Source: Planctomycetota bacterium (GTDB taxonomy: Bacteria > Planctomycetota > UBA11346). From it: DNA of 5,993 nt. This document shows, one piece after another, positions 1-5,980 of this stretch. Position numbers and translations under genes: made by a program. Where the stretch lies: NCBI GenBank assembly GCA_947470885.1, contig CANIXE010000151.1:1-5993 (forward strand). The letters run 5' to 3'. Under the pieces are notes generated by a model. The model ran no database searches, was not told the DNA's origin, and worked only from the letters and a program-made list of their open reading frames with translations. How positions within the stretch are numbered: the first letter of the stretch is position 1; every line of letters starts with the position of its first letter.

Positions 1-1
1 C

Positions 2-316
2 CTGGCGGTGGCCCGGGATCTGCTGACCCCGGGTTTCACCGTGGTCCTGGGCTTGGCCCAGGACAAGGAACTGGCGGAGATCCGAGCCGCGATTCCCGGC
101 GAAATCCCGCTCCACCGCTGCGCCTACGCCAGTCCCCGGGCCCGGCGGCAGGATCAGTGGCAAGACGGGGCCAGCAGCCTGAATGGGACCCCGTGGCACG
201 ATGACATCCGCGAGGCCTTGGGGGCGATCCCCGGTGACCTGTGCGTGACCGGCAGTTTCTACTTGGCGGGTGAGGCGCTGTCTGCTTTGGATGCCCATTC
301 CTTCCCAAAGGCCTGA
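2..316 (+). CDS. folC: FolC-like folylpolyglutamate synthase / dihydrofolate synthase, C-terminal end (5' truncated by window)
   Basis: The window opens inside this gene; the reading frame is open from base 2, and 104 residues remain before TGA at 314-316. What remains looks like the C-terminal domain of the Mur-ligase-like FolC family. It has a strand and 'GLAQDKEL' segment near residues 16-23 (family pattern: hydrophobic strand, then DK). A 'SPRA' segment follows near residue 43, and 'VTGSFYLAGEAL' lies near the end, matching the family's terminal (V/T)GS-x-Y-x-x-GE signature. FolC adds glutamates to folates, and in many bacteria also joins dihydropteroate to glutamate, using ATP in the cytoplasm. 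The ATP-binding P-loop domain lies outside the window, so activity cannot be judged. The last 58 bases overlap, tail to tail, the end of the minus-strand Nudix gene, leaving no room for a terminator between them. Assignment rests on the C-terminal motif alone; another Mur-ligase-family member is a less likely alternative. Confidence 0.8.
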   Translation: MAVARDLLTPGFTVVLGLAQDKELAEIRAAIPGEIPLHRCAYASPRARRQDQWQDGASSLNGTPWHDDIREALGAIPGDLCVTGSFYLAGEALSALDAHSFPKA

Positions 317-1053
317 CGCCCGTACAGCAGCAGGGTGATCCGGGTGATGGCGGTGACATCGCTGGCCGCCAATGCGGCCAGCACCGCTTCTGGAGTAGCC
401 TCCACACACCAGGTGCCGGCGTGTTCCTCGTGATTCAGCCGGGATTCCAGCGCAGCCCGGGTCAGTCGGGTGCGTACCCGCCAAACCAGTTCGGGTTGAT
501 CCAGGGCCAGATCCTCACCCAGGCCCAATAAAACCACCTCCATGACATCGGCCCCGGTGCAGCCGACTTCTTCTTCCAGTTCCCGGAGGATCCCGGCCGT
601 GGGATCGGTCAGTTCATGGACTTCCAGCATGCCCCCCAAGGGATGGGCGAAGCCGGCGTACAGGGCCAGACCAGCGGCCCGCCGGCCAAACACCAGCCAG
701 CCATCGGCGCTCAGCAAGGCCGCCGAAGTGCCGATGGCGTTGGCCAGGGCGGTGGGGCCCCAGGGCCGGGCAAACGCGGCATTTCGGCCATTAGTGCCGA
801 AGAACCATTTGTAGCTGGAGGTCGAGCAGGTCAGGGCGAAGCCCCCAGCGTCCGCGACCCAGGATTCCAGACGGACCACCGGCCCATCGAACAGGGCGAA
901 GCCCGCCCGGGCCTGGGCGGCGGCCCAGGTGGCTTCCACTACGGCGACCACCTCCGGGGGTGGGGCGAAGGTGGACGCCACCGGGCGGCTGGACAGCCGG
1001 GCCACCGGCCAGCACCCCGCCACCAGTACCCGGTAGGGATGATCGGCATTCAC
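259..1053 (-). CDS. Nudix-box hydrolase with an expanded Nudix motif and an unassigned N-terminal region
   Basis: A 264-residue protein and the last gene of the minus-strand operon. The Nudix fold hydrolyses nucleoside diphosphates linked to another moiety, but the substrate here is unknown. A Nudix box is visible at residues 141-165: G141, then E147, then R157-E158-L-E-E161-E162-V-G164. The canonical spacing is G-x5-E-x7-RE-U-x-EE-x-G; here nine residues, not seven, separate E147 from R157. All catalytic acidic positions of the REUxEE helix are kept. The strand before it ('GWLVFGRR', residues 118-125) fits the usual lead-in. Residues 1-110 are a region I do not recognise, including an aromatic-rich 'SSYKWFFGTNGRN' stretch at 79-91. 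I chose the GTG at 1053 because it forms a GTGA overlap with the stop of the upstream gldG-like gene and has a weak GGTGGG six or so bases upstream; the frame stays open to about 1134, which would run further into that gene. The TAG stop lies inside the convergent folC-like gene. Confidence 0.78.
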   Translation of the reverse strand: MNADHPYRVLVAGCWPVARLSSRPVASTFAPPPEVVAVVEATWAAAQARAGFALFDGPVVRLESWVADAGGFALTCSTSSYKWFFGTNGRNAAFARPWGPTALANAIGTSAALLSADGWLVFGRRAAGLALYAGFAHPLGGMLEVHELTDPTAGILRELEEEVGCTGADVMEVVLLGLGEDLALDQPELVWRVRTRLTRAALESRLNHEEHAGTWCVEATPEAVLAALAASDVTAITRITLLLYGRQAFGKEWASKADSASPAK

Positions 1054-2573
1054 CGCCGATCCCACCAGGTGAGCATGGCTCCACCCAGGAAGATGCAGGG
1101 CAGGATCAGAACCAAGGCGGCAAAGAGGAACCACAGGGTCTGGTCGGTGGCATCCACCCGGAAGGCGGTGAGTTCCGCCGGAGGGATGCTTGTGGGGGCG
1201 GTGCGCCGGGCCAGCCAGTCGACGCCCCGGCGCAGCAGCTCCTCATTGGCGAACACACCCCGGCCCAGCACGCCGTCACTGGCGGCCTGGCGGCTGCCCC
1301 AGACCAGCAGGCGACCACCGACCCCAGCCCGGACGCTTTCCGTGGCCGGAGCATATTCGATGGCCCCGGCCAAGGGGAGGAAACCGCGATTTTCCAAGTT
1401 CTCAGGAACGGCAAAGGGCGCCGCCCGCGATTTCAGCCAGGCATCCGCCGGAGCGGTACGCAGCAGGGTGGCCCCCTGGAAAGGCGGCGTGCCCAGGGCG
1501 GTGAAGGCTCCGGCCAAGGCCTGGGCCTGGGCCCCCACCATCGCGGGATCCAGCACCCACACCGCCGTGGTGAACGGACTCAGCAGGGCAACGCCCCCAT
1601 TCGCCACCGGACCACTCACTGGATGGTCGGGATTGATCAGCGGTCCATCGATGGCCAGGTTCGGATGGGGGAAGGCGGCTTCCTGACCCACGACGTGGCG
1701 ACGCAGACTGACCACGATCCCTGGCGGAGTGGCGGACACCGGCGCGGCGGGGTTCAGTTCCGCCGGGGGATCCCCCAAAAAGAAACCACGCCGGCGCAGC
1801 CAGGCGTTCAGATCCGCCGGAGTCCGATCATCGGCCAGGATCAAGGCCCCGCCCCCATCCGTCAGGTGGGCGCTGAGGGCATCCAGTTCCCGGCCGAGGG
1901 GCGACATCGGGCCGCCCACCACCAGCACTGCATCTGGGGGAATCGGCGCTGCACTGGCCGAATCCCGGCGATCCACGGCATACCCGGCAAGTTCAAGGGT
2001 GTGGGCCAGCAGATCATCGCCATCCGCCGCTCCGCCCCGACTACGCAATTCGCCATGACCAGCCAATAAAAGGGCCTTCGGAGGATTGGTATCCGCCAAG
2101 GTCACCAGGGCTCCGCCCAGTTCCCGTTGCAGGGTCAGGCGGATTCCCGGCGCCAAGGCAATCCGCACCATCCGCTTGCCCCGGACGACGTAGAGCATGT
2201 CCGGCAGACATTCTCCGTGGTCCTTGGCGAAGGCAGCCACCAGGGGCTGGTGCAGTTCAGGATCGATGTGGCGATATGTCACTTTACCGGCGGTTACCCC
2301 CGGAGCACCGCCGAGCTGCCGGGCCAAGGCCTCCACCGGGGCCAGGGCTTCGGCGTGCTCCAGGGTCCAAATCCCCACCAACTCCACCGGTTCGATCTGC
2401 TTGGCCACCAATTCCGCCAGCCGGGGATGCACGGTGTACCGGCGATCGGCACTGGCATCCACCAGCCAACCTGTGCGGTCGGCGGCGGCGATGAGGATGA
2501 CGATGACCGCCAGCATACCCAAGGTCCGGCCACCCAAGGCCCCCAAACGCTTCCACCAGCCATGATCAACCAT
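1050..2573 (-). CDS. GldG-like ABC transporter auxiliary protein
   Basis: A 507-residue membrane-anchored protein. One hydrophobic helix lies at about residues 18-31, followed by a long extracytoplasmic-type region and a second helix at about 478-500, then a short WWDRR tail. This two-helix layout around a large soluble domain is that of GldG and related 'ABC-type uncharacterised transport system' auxiliary proteins. Family-like features are 'DRRYTVHPRLAELV' just after the first helix (compare D-x-T-x-x-YSLS in relatives), an 'EPVELVGIW' strand near 61-69, and a GHGE motif at 172-175 preceded by a hydrophobic strand, a hallmark of this family. It lies directly after the GldF-like permease and overlaps it by 8 bp, as gldF/gldG pairs usually do. 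I chose ATG 2573 because GGAGGA (2577-2582) sits just upstream; an earlier in-frame codon at 2600 lies further inside the permease gene. In Bacteroidota such pairs are linked to gliding; here the substrate is unknown. Confidence 0.8.
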   Translation of the reverse strand: MVDHGWWKRLGALGGRTLGMLAVIVILIAAADRTGWLVDASADRRYTVHPRLAELVAKQIEPVELVGIWTLEHAEALAPVEALARQLGGAPGVTAGKVTYRHIDPELHQPLVAAFAKDHGECLPDMLYVVRGKRMVRIALAPGIRLTLQRELGGALVTLADTNPPKALLLAGHGELRSRGGAADGDDLLAHTLELAGYAVDRRDSASAAPIPPDAVLVVGGPMSPLGRELDALSAHLTDGGGALILADDRTPADLNAWLRRRGFFLGDPPAELNPAAPVSATPPGIVVSLRRHVVGQEAAFPHPNLAIDGPLINPDHPVSGPVANGGVALLSPFTTAVWVLDPAMVGAQAQALAGAFTALGTPPFQGATLLRTAPADAWLKSRAAPFAVPENLENRGFLPLAGAIEYAPATESVRAGVGGRLLVWGSRQAASDGVLGRGVFANEELLRRGVDWLARRTAPTSIPPAELTAFRVDATDQTLWFLFAALVLILPCIFLGGAMLTWWDRR

Positions 2574-3282
2574 GGATCCTCCGGGCGCGCAGCGAACCAT
2601 GGGCCAGGATCAGGCAGGCCGCCGTGGCTCCGCAGAAATACAGCACGTTACCCAGGCGGATCTCACCCCGGAAGAACGGGCCAACCCGGGGTCCCAAACC
2701 GATTTTGCCGGCGATCAACCCCAGGGGTCCGTCCTCTCCCCCCAGGCCGATGAGGAACAGGATGCCCACCACGGCAAAGGTAATGACGTAGGCAGCGATG
2801 GGGGTGTCGACGATCAACGAGATCCACACCCCGAGAGCTGCGAAGAACCCACAGATCAGCACCAAGCCAGCATAGCCGGACAGCAGATGGGGGATGTTCA
2901 CCTGGGACACGAACATCAGGACCAAGGGCTGGATCAAGGTTGCCGCCACCAGGGACAACAGGGTGATCCAGGCGGCGAGAAACTTGCCCAGGACCAGTTC
3001 ATGTTCCCGCCGGGCGACGGTCATCAGCAGCTGCATGGTGCCCTGTTGGCGCTCACCGCTGAACGCGGTCATGGTGATCGCCGGAGCCAGCAGAGTCAGG
3101 ATCCCCACCCCCAGGGCCATGGCATTGACGAACAACGGCGCATCGGATCCCGACGTGCCTTGGACTTGATGCAAGGTGCGAACGAACAGGCCATTGCTAA
3201 GCATCGTCCAGCAGGCGAGGACCAGCCACGCCAGGGGCGTGGTAAAGGCCTGGACCAGGTCACGGCGGCAGATTGGCCACAT
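2566..3282 (-). CDS. GldF-like ABC-2 type transporter permease
   Basis: A 238-residue integral membrane protein with about six hydrophobic segments, near residues 16-36, 51-74, 98-125, 133-155, 158-180 and 208-228. After the second segment comes 'SGERQQGTMQLLMT' (75-88). This matches the E-x-x-x-GT-x-x-LLxT loop typical of ABC-2 permeases of the GldF/NosY type, where the segment is thought to contact the ATPase. Length agrees with GldF proteins (about 240 residues), so the gene appears intact. It starts 3 nt after the pyrF stop and overlaps the gldG-like start by 8 bp. The likely role is the membrane channel of an ABC exporter together with the GldG-like protein. The cognate ATPase, often encoded just upstream of gldF, is absent: pyrF occupies that position. 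The substrate cannot be inferred. The symbol is left empty because the link to gliding motility is not supported here. Confidence 0.85.
   Translation of the reverse strand: MWPICRRDLVQAFTTPLAWLVLACWTMLSNGLFVRTLHQVQGTSGSDAPLFVNAMALGVGILTLLAPAITMTAFSGERQQGTMQLLMTVARREHELVLGKFLAAWITLLSLVAATLIQPLVLMFVSQVNIPHLLSGYAGLVLICGFFAALGVWISLIVDTPIAAYVITFAVVGILFLIGLGGEDGPLGLIAGKIGLGPRVGPFFRGEIRLGNVLYFCGATAACLILAHGSLRARRIHG
2577..2582 (-). promoter_or_regulatory. Shine-Dalgarno sequence for the gldG-like gene
   Basis: On the minus strand GGAGGA stands three bases before the ATG at 2573, inside the last codons of the permease gene. It is the only strong Shine-Dalgarno-like match at a gene junction in this operon, and it decides the gldG-like start over the upstream in-frame alternative at 2600. 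The short spacer is tighter than the usual optimum. Confidence 0.5.
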
Positions 3283-3285
3283 GGG

Positions 3286-4218
3286 TCAGCGGACCCCGGC
3301 GAGATCCCGGTTCATCGCCTCCAGGGCGGCCCGGGCGGCCCCCGGCCAGTCCTCGGTCTTGGCGCCCTGCCAGGCGGCGATGATCCCCCGGCTGGAATTG
3401 ACCACGACGCCCCGGCCATCGGCCCGACGGCCCGCCAGGGCATCCGCGGCCCCGCCCCCCTGGGCACCGTAACCGGGCACCAGGAAAATCGTTTCCGGCA
3501 TGAGTTCCCGCAGGCGCCGGGCCTGGTCGGGCCAGGTGGCACCCACCACCGCGCCAACGGCGGACAAGCCGCAGGTGCCCAGGTTCCCGGCGCCCCAGGT
3601 TCGGACCAGGCGGGCCATGGCCTCGCTGACGGAACCTTCCCCCAGGGACTGGTCCTGCAATTCACCGCTACCGGGATTGCTGGTCTTCACCAACACGAAC
3701 ACGCCATTGCCGGATTCCTTGAGGAACGGGGTCACCCCGTCGCTGCCCAGGTATCCGTTCACGGTCAGCCAGTCCGCCCCCAGGCCGGGCATGGTCGCGC
3801 CGCCGAGGCCAGGAGCACCGCCGAAGGCCGCCTGGGCGTAATGCTCTGCGGTGCTGCCGATGTCATTGCGCTTGCCGTCGGCAATCACCGGGATGCCTTT
3901 GGCCCGGGCGTGGGCGATGGTCCGCTCCAGGGCGATCCAGCCCGGGGTGCCGTAGGCCTCGTAGCAGGCCAGCTGGGGCTTCACCGCCGCACACTGGCCG
4001 GCGATGGCATCGATCAGGGCAATGTTGAAGGTCAGGAATGCGGCGGCCACGGCCTCGGCGGTGTCGCCATGGCGCTCCAGGGCAGCGCGGATCAGTCCCG
4101 GGGGCAACAGCGCCGGCCGGGGATCCAAGCCCACACAGGCGATGGAACCGGTGCGGTCGATGGCGGTCTGGAGGGCGTCGGCCGGATGGTCGACGGCGGC
4201 GGGATTGAGGTCGGTCAT
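3286..4218 (-). CDS. pyrF: Orotidine 5'-phosphate decarboxylase, type 2
   Basis: A 310-residue cytoplasmic TIM-barrel enzyme that decarboxylates OMP to UMP, the last step of de novo pyrimidine synthesis. The length and motifs are those of the long 'type 2' PyrF subfamily rather than the short E. coli type. Visible in order are 'CVGLDPR' (28-34), 'KPQLACYE' (80-87), the catalytic D-x-K-x-x-D in 'DGKRND' (D114, K116, D119), 'KTSNPGSGELQD' (178-189), 'GAVVGAT' (222-228), 'VPGYGAQGG' (247-255) and the phosphate-binding 'VNSSRGII' (273-280, R277). All expected catalytic residues are present. A glycine-rich stretch at 133-148 between barrel elements looks somewhat longer than in relatives, and 'VNGYLG' (153-158) has Gly where NPYLG is usual. 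The ATG overlaps the lipA stop as ATGA, and no Shine-Dalgarno is visible, so translation probably depends on coupling to lipA. Confidence 0.96.
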   Translation of the reverse strand: MTDLNPAAVDHPADALQTAIDRTGSIACVGLDPRPALLPPGLIRAALERHGDTAEAVAAAFLTFNIALIDAIAGQCAAVKPQLACYEAYGTPGWIALERTIAHARAKGIPVIADGKRNDIGSTAEHYAQAAFGGAPGLGGATMPGLGADWLTVNGYLGSDGVTPFLKESGNGVFVLVKTSNPGSGELQDQSLGEGSVSEAMARLVRTWGAGNLGTCGLSAVGAVVGATWPDQARRLRELMPETIFLVPGYGAQGGGAADALAGRRADGRGVVVNSSRGIIAAWQGAKTEDWPGAARAALEAMNRDLAGVR

Positions 4219-5120
4219 GAACGGAGGTCGTCGAGGGTCATGGCGCCGGAGAGGACCTCTTCGGCGAAGTAGCTGCTGCGGACATAGGGCCCGCTGGCGA
4301 CGTAGGCGAACCCGGCTTCTTTGCCCCAGGCCTGGTACTGGGCGAACTGCTCCGGCGTAGGGAAACGCAGGATGTCGTGGTGCTCCAGGGTGGGGCGCAG
4401 GTACTGGCCGATGGTCATGATGTCGACCCGGGCAGCCCGCAGATCATCCATCAGCCAGCGAATTTCCTCATCCGTTTCCCCCAGCCCAACCATGATCCCA
4501 CTCTTGGTGAAGATCGTGGGATCGGAGTCCTTCACCCGCTTTAGCAGGTCCAGGGAGCGACGGTATTTGGCCTGGGGGCGCACGGTGGGATAGAGCCGGG
4601 CGATGGTTTCCAGGTTGTGGTTGTAGACGTCGGGATGGGCCTGGGCCACCGTGTCGATGGATTCCGCCCGGCCCAGGAAATCCGGGGTCAGCACTTCGAT
4701 CAACGTTCCCGGGGCCTTGGCCCGGATGGCGGCGATGGTGGCAGCGAAATGGGCGGCCCCGCCGTCCGGCAGCTCATCCCGATTGACGCTGGTGACCACC
4801 GCAAAACGCAGGTTCAACTCGGCAATGGCCTTGGCGGTGCGCTCGGGCTCGGTGGGATCCAGGGGCGCTGGATTCTTGGTCCATTCAATGTCGCAGAAGG
4901 TGCAGGTGCGGGTGCAGGCATGGCCCATGAGCATGAAGGTCGCCGCCTTTTTGCTCCAGCATTCCTGGCGGTTCGGGCAGGTGGCTTCTTCGCAGACCGT
5001 GACCAGGCCGTGCTTGCGGACCACCTGGTCCGTCTCGGAGGAGACCCCGTTGTCCGGCAGGCTGCGCTTGAACCAGGCGGGTAGGCGGGGGCGGGTGGGA
5101 CTGATGGGAACGACGGCCAT
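4215..5120 (-). CDS. lipA: Lipoyl synthase (radical SAM)
   Basis: A 301-residue radical SAM enzyme that inserts two sulfurs into protein-bound octanoyl groups to form lipoyl cofactor for 2-oxoacid dehydrogenases and the glycine cleavage system. Both iron-sulfur cluster motifs are complete. The auxiliary cluster Cx4Cx5C is C43, C48 and C54 in 'CEEATCPNRQEC'; the SAM cluster Cx3Cx2C is C69, C73 and C76 in 'CTRTCTFC'. The C-terminal RSSY (281-284) provides the serine ligand to the auxiliary cluster. 'TSVNRDELPDGGA', 'VYNHNLET' and 'KSGIMVGLGET' are further LipA hallmarks. It is the first gene of the minus-strand operon and overlaps pyrF by 4 bp. Start: I take ATG at 5120 (family-like 'RLPAWFKR' begins at residue 12). 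A TTG at 5156 would add 12 residues with no visible family feature. Neither start has a clear Shine-Dalgarno. A lipB partner is not in the window. Confidence 0.96.
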   Translation of the reverse strand: MAVVPISPTRPRLPAWFKRSLPDNGVSSETDQVVRKHGLVTVCEEATCPNRQECWSKKAATFMLMGHACTRTCTFCDIEWTKNPAPLDPTEPERTAKAIAELNLRFAVVTSVNRDELPDGGAAHFAATIAAIRAKAPGTLIEVLTPDFLGRAESIDTVAQAHPDVYNHNLETIARLYPTVRPQAKYRRSLDLLKRVKDSDPTIFTKSGIMVGLGETDEEIRWLMDDLRAARVDIMTIGQYLRPTLEHHDILRFPTPEQFAQYQAWGKEAGFAYVASGPYVRSSYFAEEVLSGAMTLDDLRS

Positions 5121-5217
5121 GGGACGGGGATCGTTGCCGAAGCAGGGGAGAGGCAAGGAACTGGAATGGGCTCATGTTGGAATGCTCGAATGTCGGCAGA
5201 CGAACGGGGACGGGGAT
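5121..5217 (+). repeat. 11-bp direct repeat GGGACGGGGAT (copies at 5121-5131 and 5207-5217)
   Basis: Two identical 11-base copies lie 86 bp apart, start to start, within the divergent intergenic region; one abuts the lipA start codon. Both are followed by a TTGCC (directly overlapping after 5217; after three bases past 5131). They could be regulator half-sites, or chance in G-rich DNA. Confidence 0.4.
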
Positions 5218-5251
5218 TGCCTGTGGAAGGGATGGGGAAGCATGCCGCGCC
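5121..5251. promoter_or_regulatory. Divergent intergenic region presumed to carry the lipA-operon and PHP-like gene promoters
   Basis: This 131-bp gap is the only real intergenic space in the window and sits between divergent genes, so it should hold both promoters. I see no convincing sigma-70 -35/-10 pair on either strand. It does contain an 11-bp direct repeat, GGGACGGGGAT, at 5121-5131 and 5207-5217, and GGAATG twice 16 bp apart (5163-5168, 5179-5184). The promoter role is inferred from gene orientation only. Confidence 0.5.
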
Positions 5252-5255
5252 ATGC
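5240..5255 (+). promoter_or_regulatory. Small hairpin covering the start codon of the PHP-like gene
   Basis: GCATG (5240-5244) and CATGC (5251-5255) are perfect inverted repeats around a six-base loop. The chosen ATG (5252-5254) lies in the 3' arm, so in mRNA the start codon could be paired. The stem is only five base pairs, so any effect is speculative. Confidence 0.3.
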
Positions 5256-5980
5256 GTGTCGCCGTCCAATTGCTGCCTCCGGTACCCGAAGATGGAACAG
5301 CAGCGGAGGGCTGGCGGGAAATTCCCATCCCCTTGGCCGACAGCGGGAAATTCCTGTGGTCGGCGGCGGCCCGCTGGCGCTGCCGGGGCGTCGAACTGGC
5401 CCTGCGGGTGGTGGCGGCGGAACCCTTGGGCCTGCCCGAAGCCGAAGCCACCGAGCCGGTGGTGGGGGCCATCGCTCGGCTCCTCCAGGCGGTGTCCGGC
5501 CAGGGCGCCCTGGTGATCCTGGAAAATCCCGCCACGGCCCTGGGCCCGGAGCGGATCCTGTTCGCCGAGGGCGTTCGCCTGTTCGGGATCGCCACCGAGG
5601 CGGATATGGCCTGCTGGGATGGGATGATCGGCACCGGCCAGCCGGTGTACGGCGTCCGGGGCACCACCACCCTGGAGCTGGACCGGATCCACCCGGCGAC
5701 GGCGATTTCCGCCCTGGCCTATGGCCTATTCACTTCCGACGAAGGTCTGACCTTGGATGGCCTCCACGAGGACCGGGCCGGGGTCGCCTATGTCGCCCCC
5801 CGGGCCACCAGCGCCGAGGTGGTGATCCGGGGCGGCTTCACCGCCGGGACGCTGACCGGCGCAGCGGGGGCCACCGTCGCCTGGAAAGACCGGGGCAACG
5901 AAGTGGTGGTGCGCCTGGCGATCAGCGACGACGCGGGCAACCGCTGCTTCACCCAGCCCCGCTTCGTGGTGCCCCGGTGA
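5252..5980 (+). CDS. Degenerate PHP-fold-like protein without recognisable metal ligands
   Basis: A 242-residue, probably cytoplasmic protein with no signal peptide or membrane helix. By pattern it resembles PHP-domain proteins of the CehA/McbA kind, but this is tentative. 'IPIPLADSGKF' (24-34) sits where PHP proteins carry H-x-H-x-x-x-S-DG. 'GVELALRVVAAE' (46-57) replaces G-x-D-x-x-x-x-TDH. 'GALVILENPA' (85-94) replaces GGxxVxAHP. 'WDGMIGTGQPVYGVRGTTTL' (122-141) replaces WDxLLxxGxxxxGxxxSDxH. Residues 149-165 ('ATAISALAYGLFTSDEG') resemble the A-x-x-ALxxGxxYxSxG segment, followed by a beta-rich tail ending 'TQPRFVVPR'. If the alignment is right, every metal-binding His/Asp is lost, implying a non-catalytic protein. 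I chose ATG 5252 because the family-like sequence starts shortly after; an in-frame ATG at 5174 would add 26 residues with no recognisable feature. It is divergent from lipA and may be co-transcribed with the gene starting at 5977. Confidence 0.6.
   Translation: MRVAVQLLPPVPEDGTAAEGWREIPIPLADSGKFLWSAAARWRCRGVELALRVVAAEPLGLPEAEATEPVVGAIARLLQAVSGQGALVILENPATALGPERILFAEGVRLFGIATEADMACWDGMIGTGQPVYGVRGTTTLELDRIHPATAISALAYGLFTSDEGLTLDGLHEDRAGVAYVAPRATSAEVVIRGGFTAGTLTGAAGATVAWKDRGNEVVVRLAISDDAGNRCFTQPRFVVPR

Noticed and set aside
317..345. Possible terminator after the folC-like gene
   Set aside because: The bases after the stop lie within Nudix coding sequence; I found no GC stem followed by a T-run on either strand.
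616..2069. Two long plus-strand open frames (616-1686 and 960-2069) opposite the gldG-like and Nudix genes
   Set aside because: They overlap each other and the well-supported minus-strand genes, and show no domain or motif, only Arg/Pro/Gly-rich sequence expected by chance at this GC content.
2572..4272. A 566-codon plus-strand open frame opposite pyrF and the gldF-like gene
   Set aside because: It lies wholly antisense to two genes with clear family motifs, and its translation is a low-complexity Gly/Gln/His/Asp-rich sequence typical of antisense frames in GC-rich DNA.
5242..5300. ATG at 5242 as an alternative start upstream of 5252
   Set aside because: It is in a different frame from the PHP-like gene and gives a shadow translation with no family-like sequence.
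4814..5692. Minus-strand open frames (4814-5692 and 4885-5670) spanning the lipA start, intergenic region and PHP-like gene
   Set aside because: They are out of frame with lipA and antisense to the PHP-like gene, and their translations are compositionally biased with no recognisable motif.
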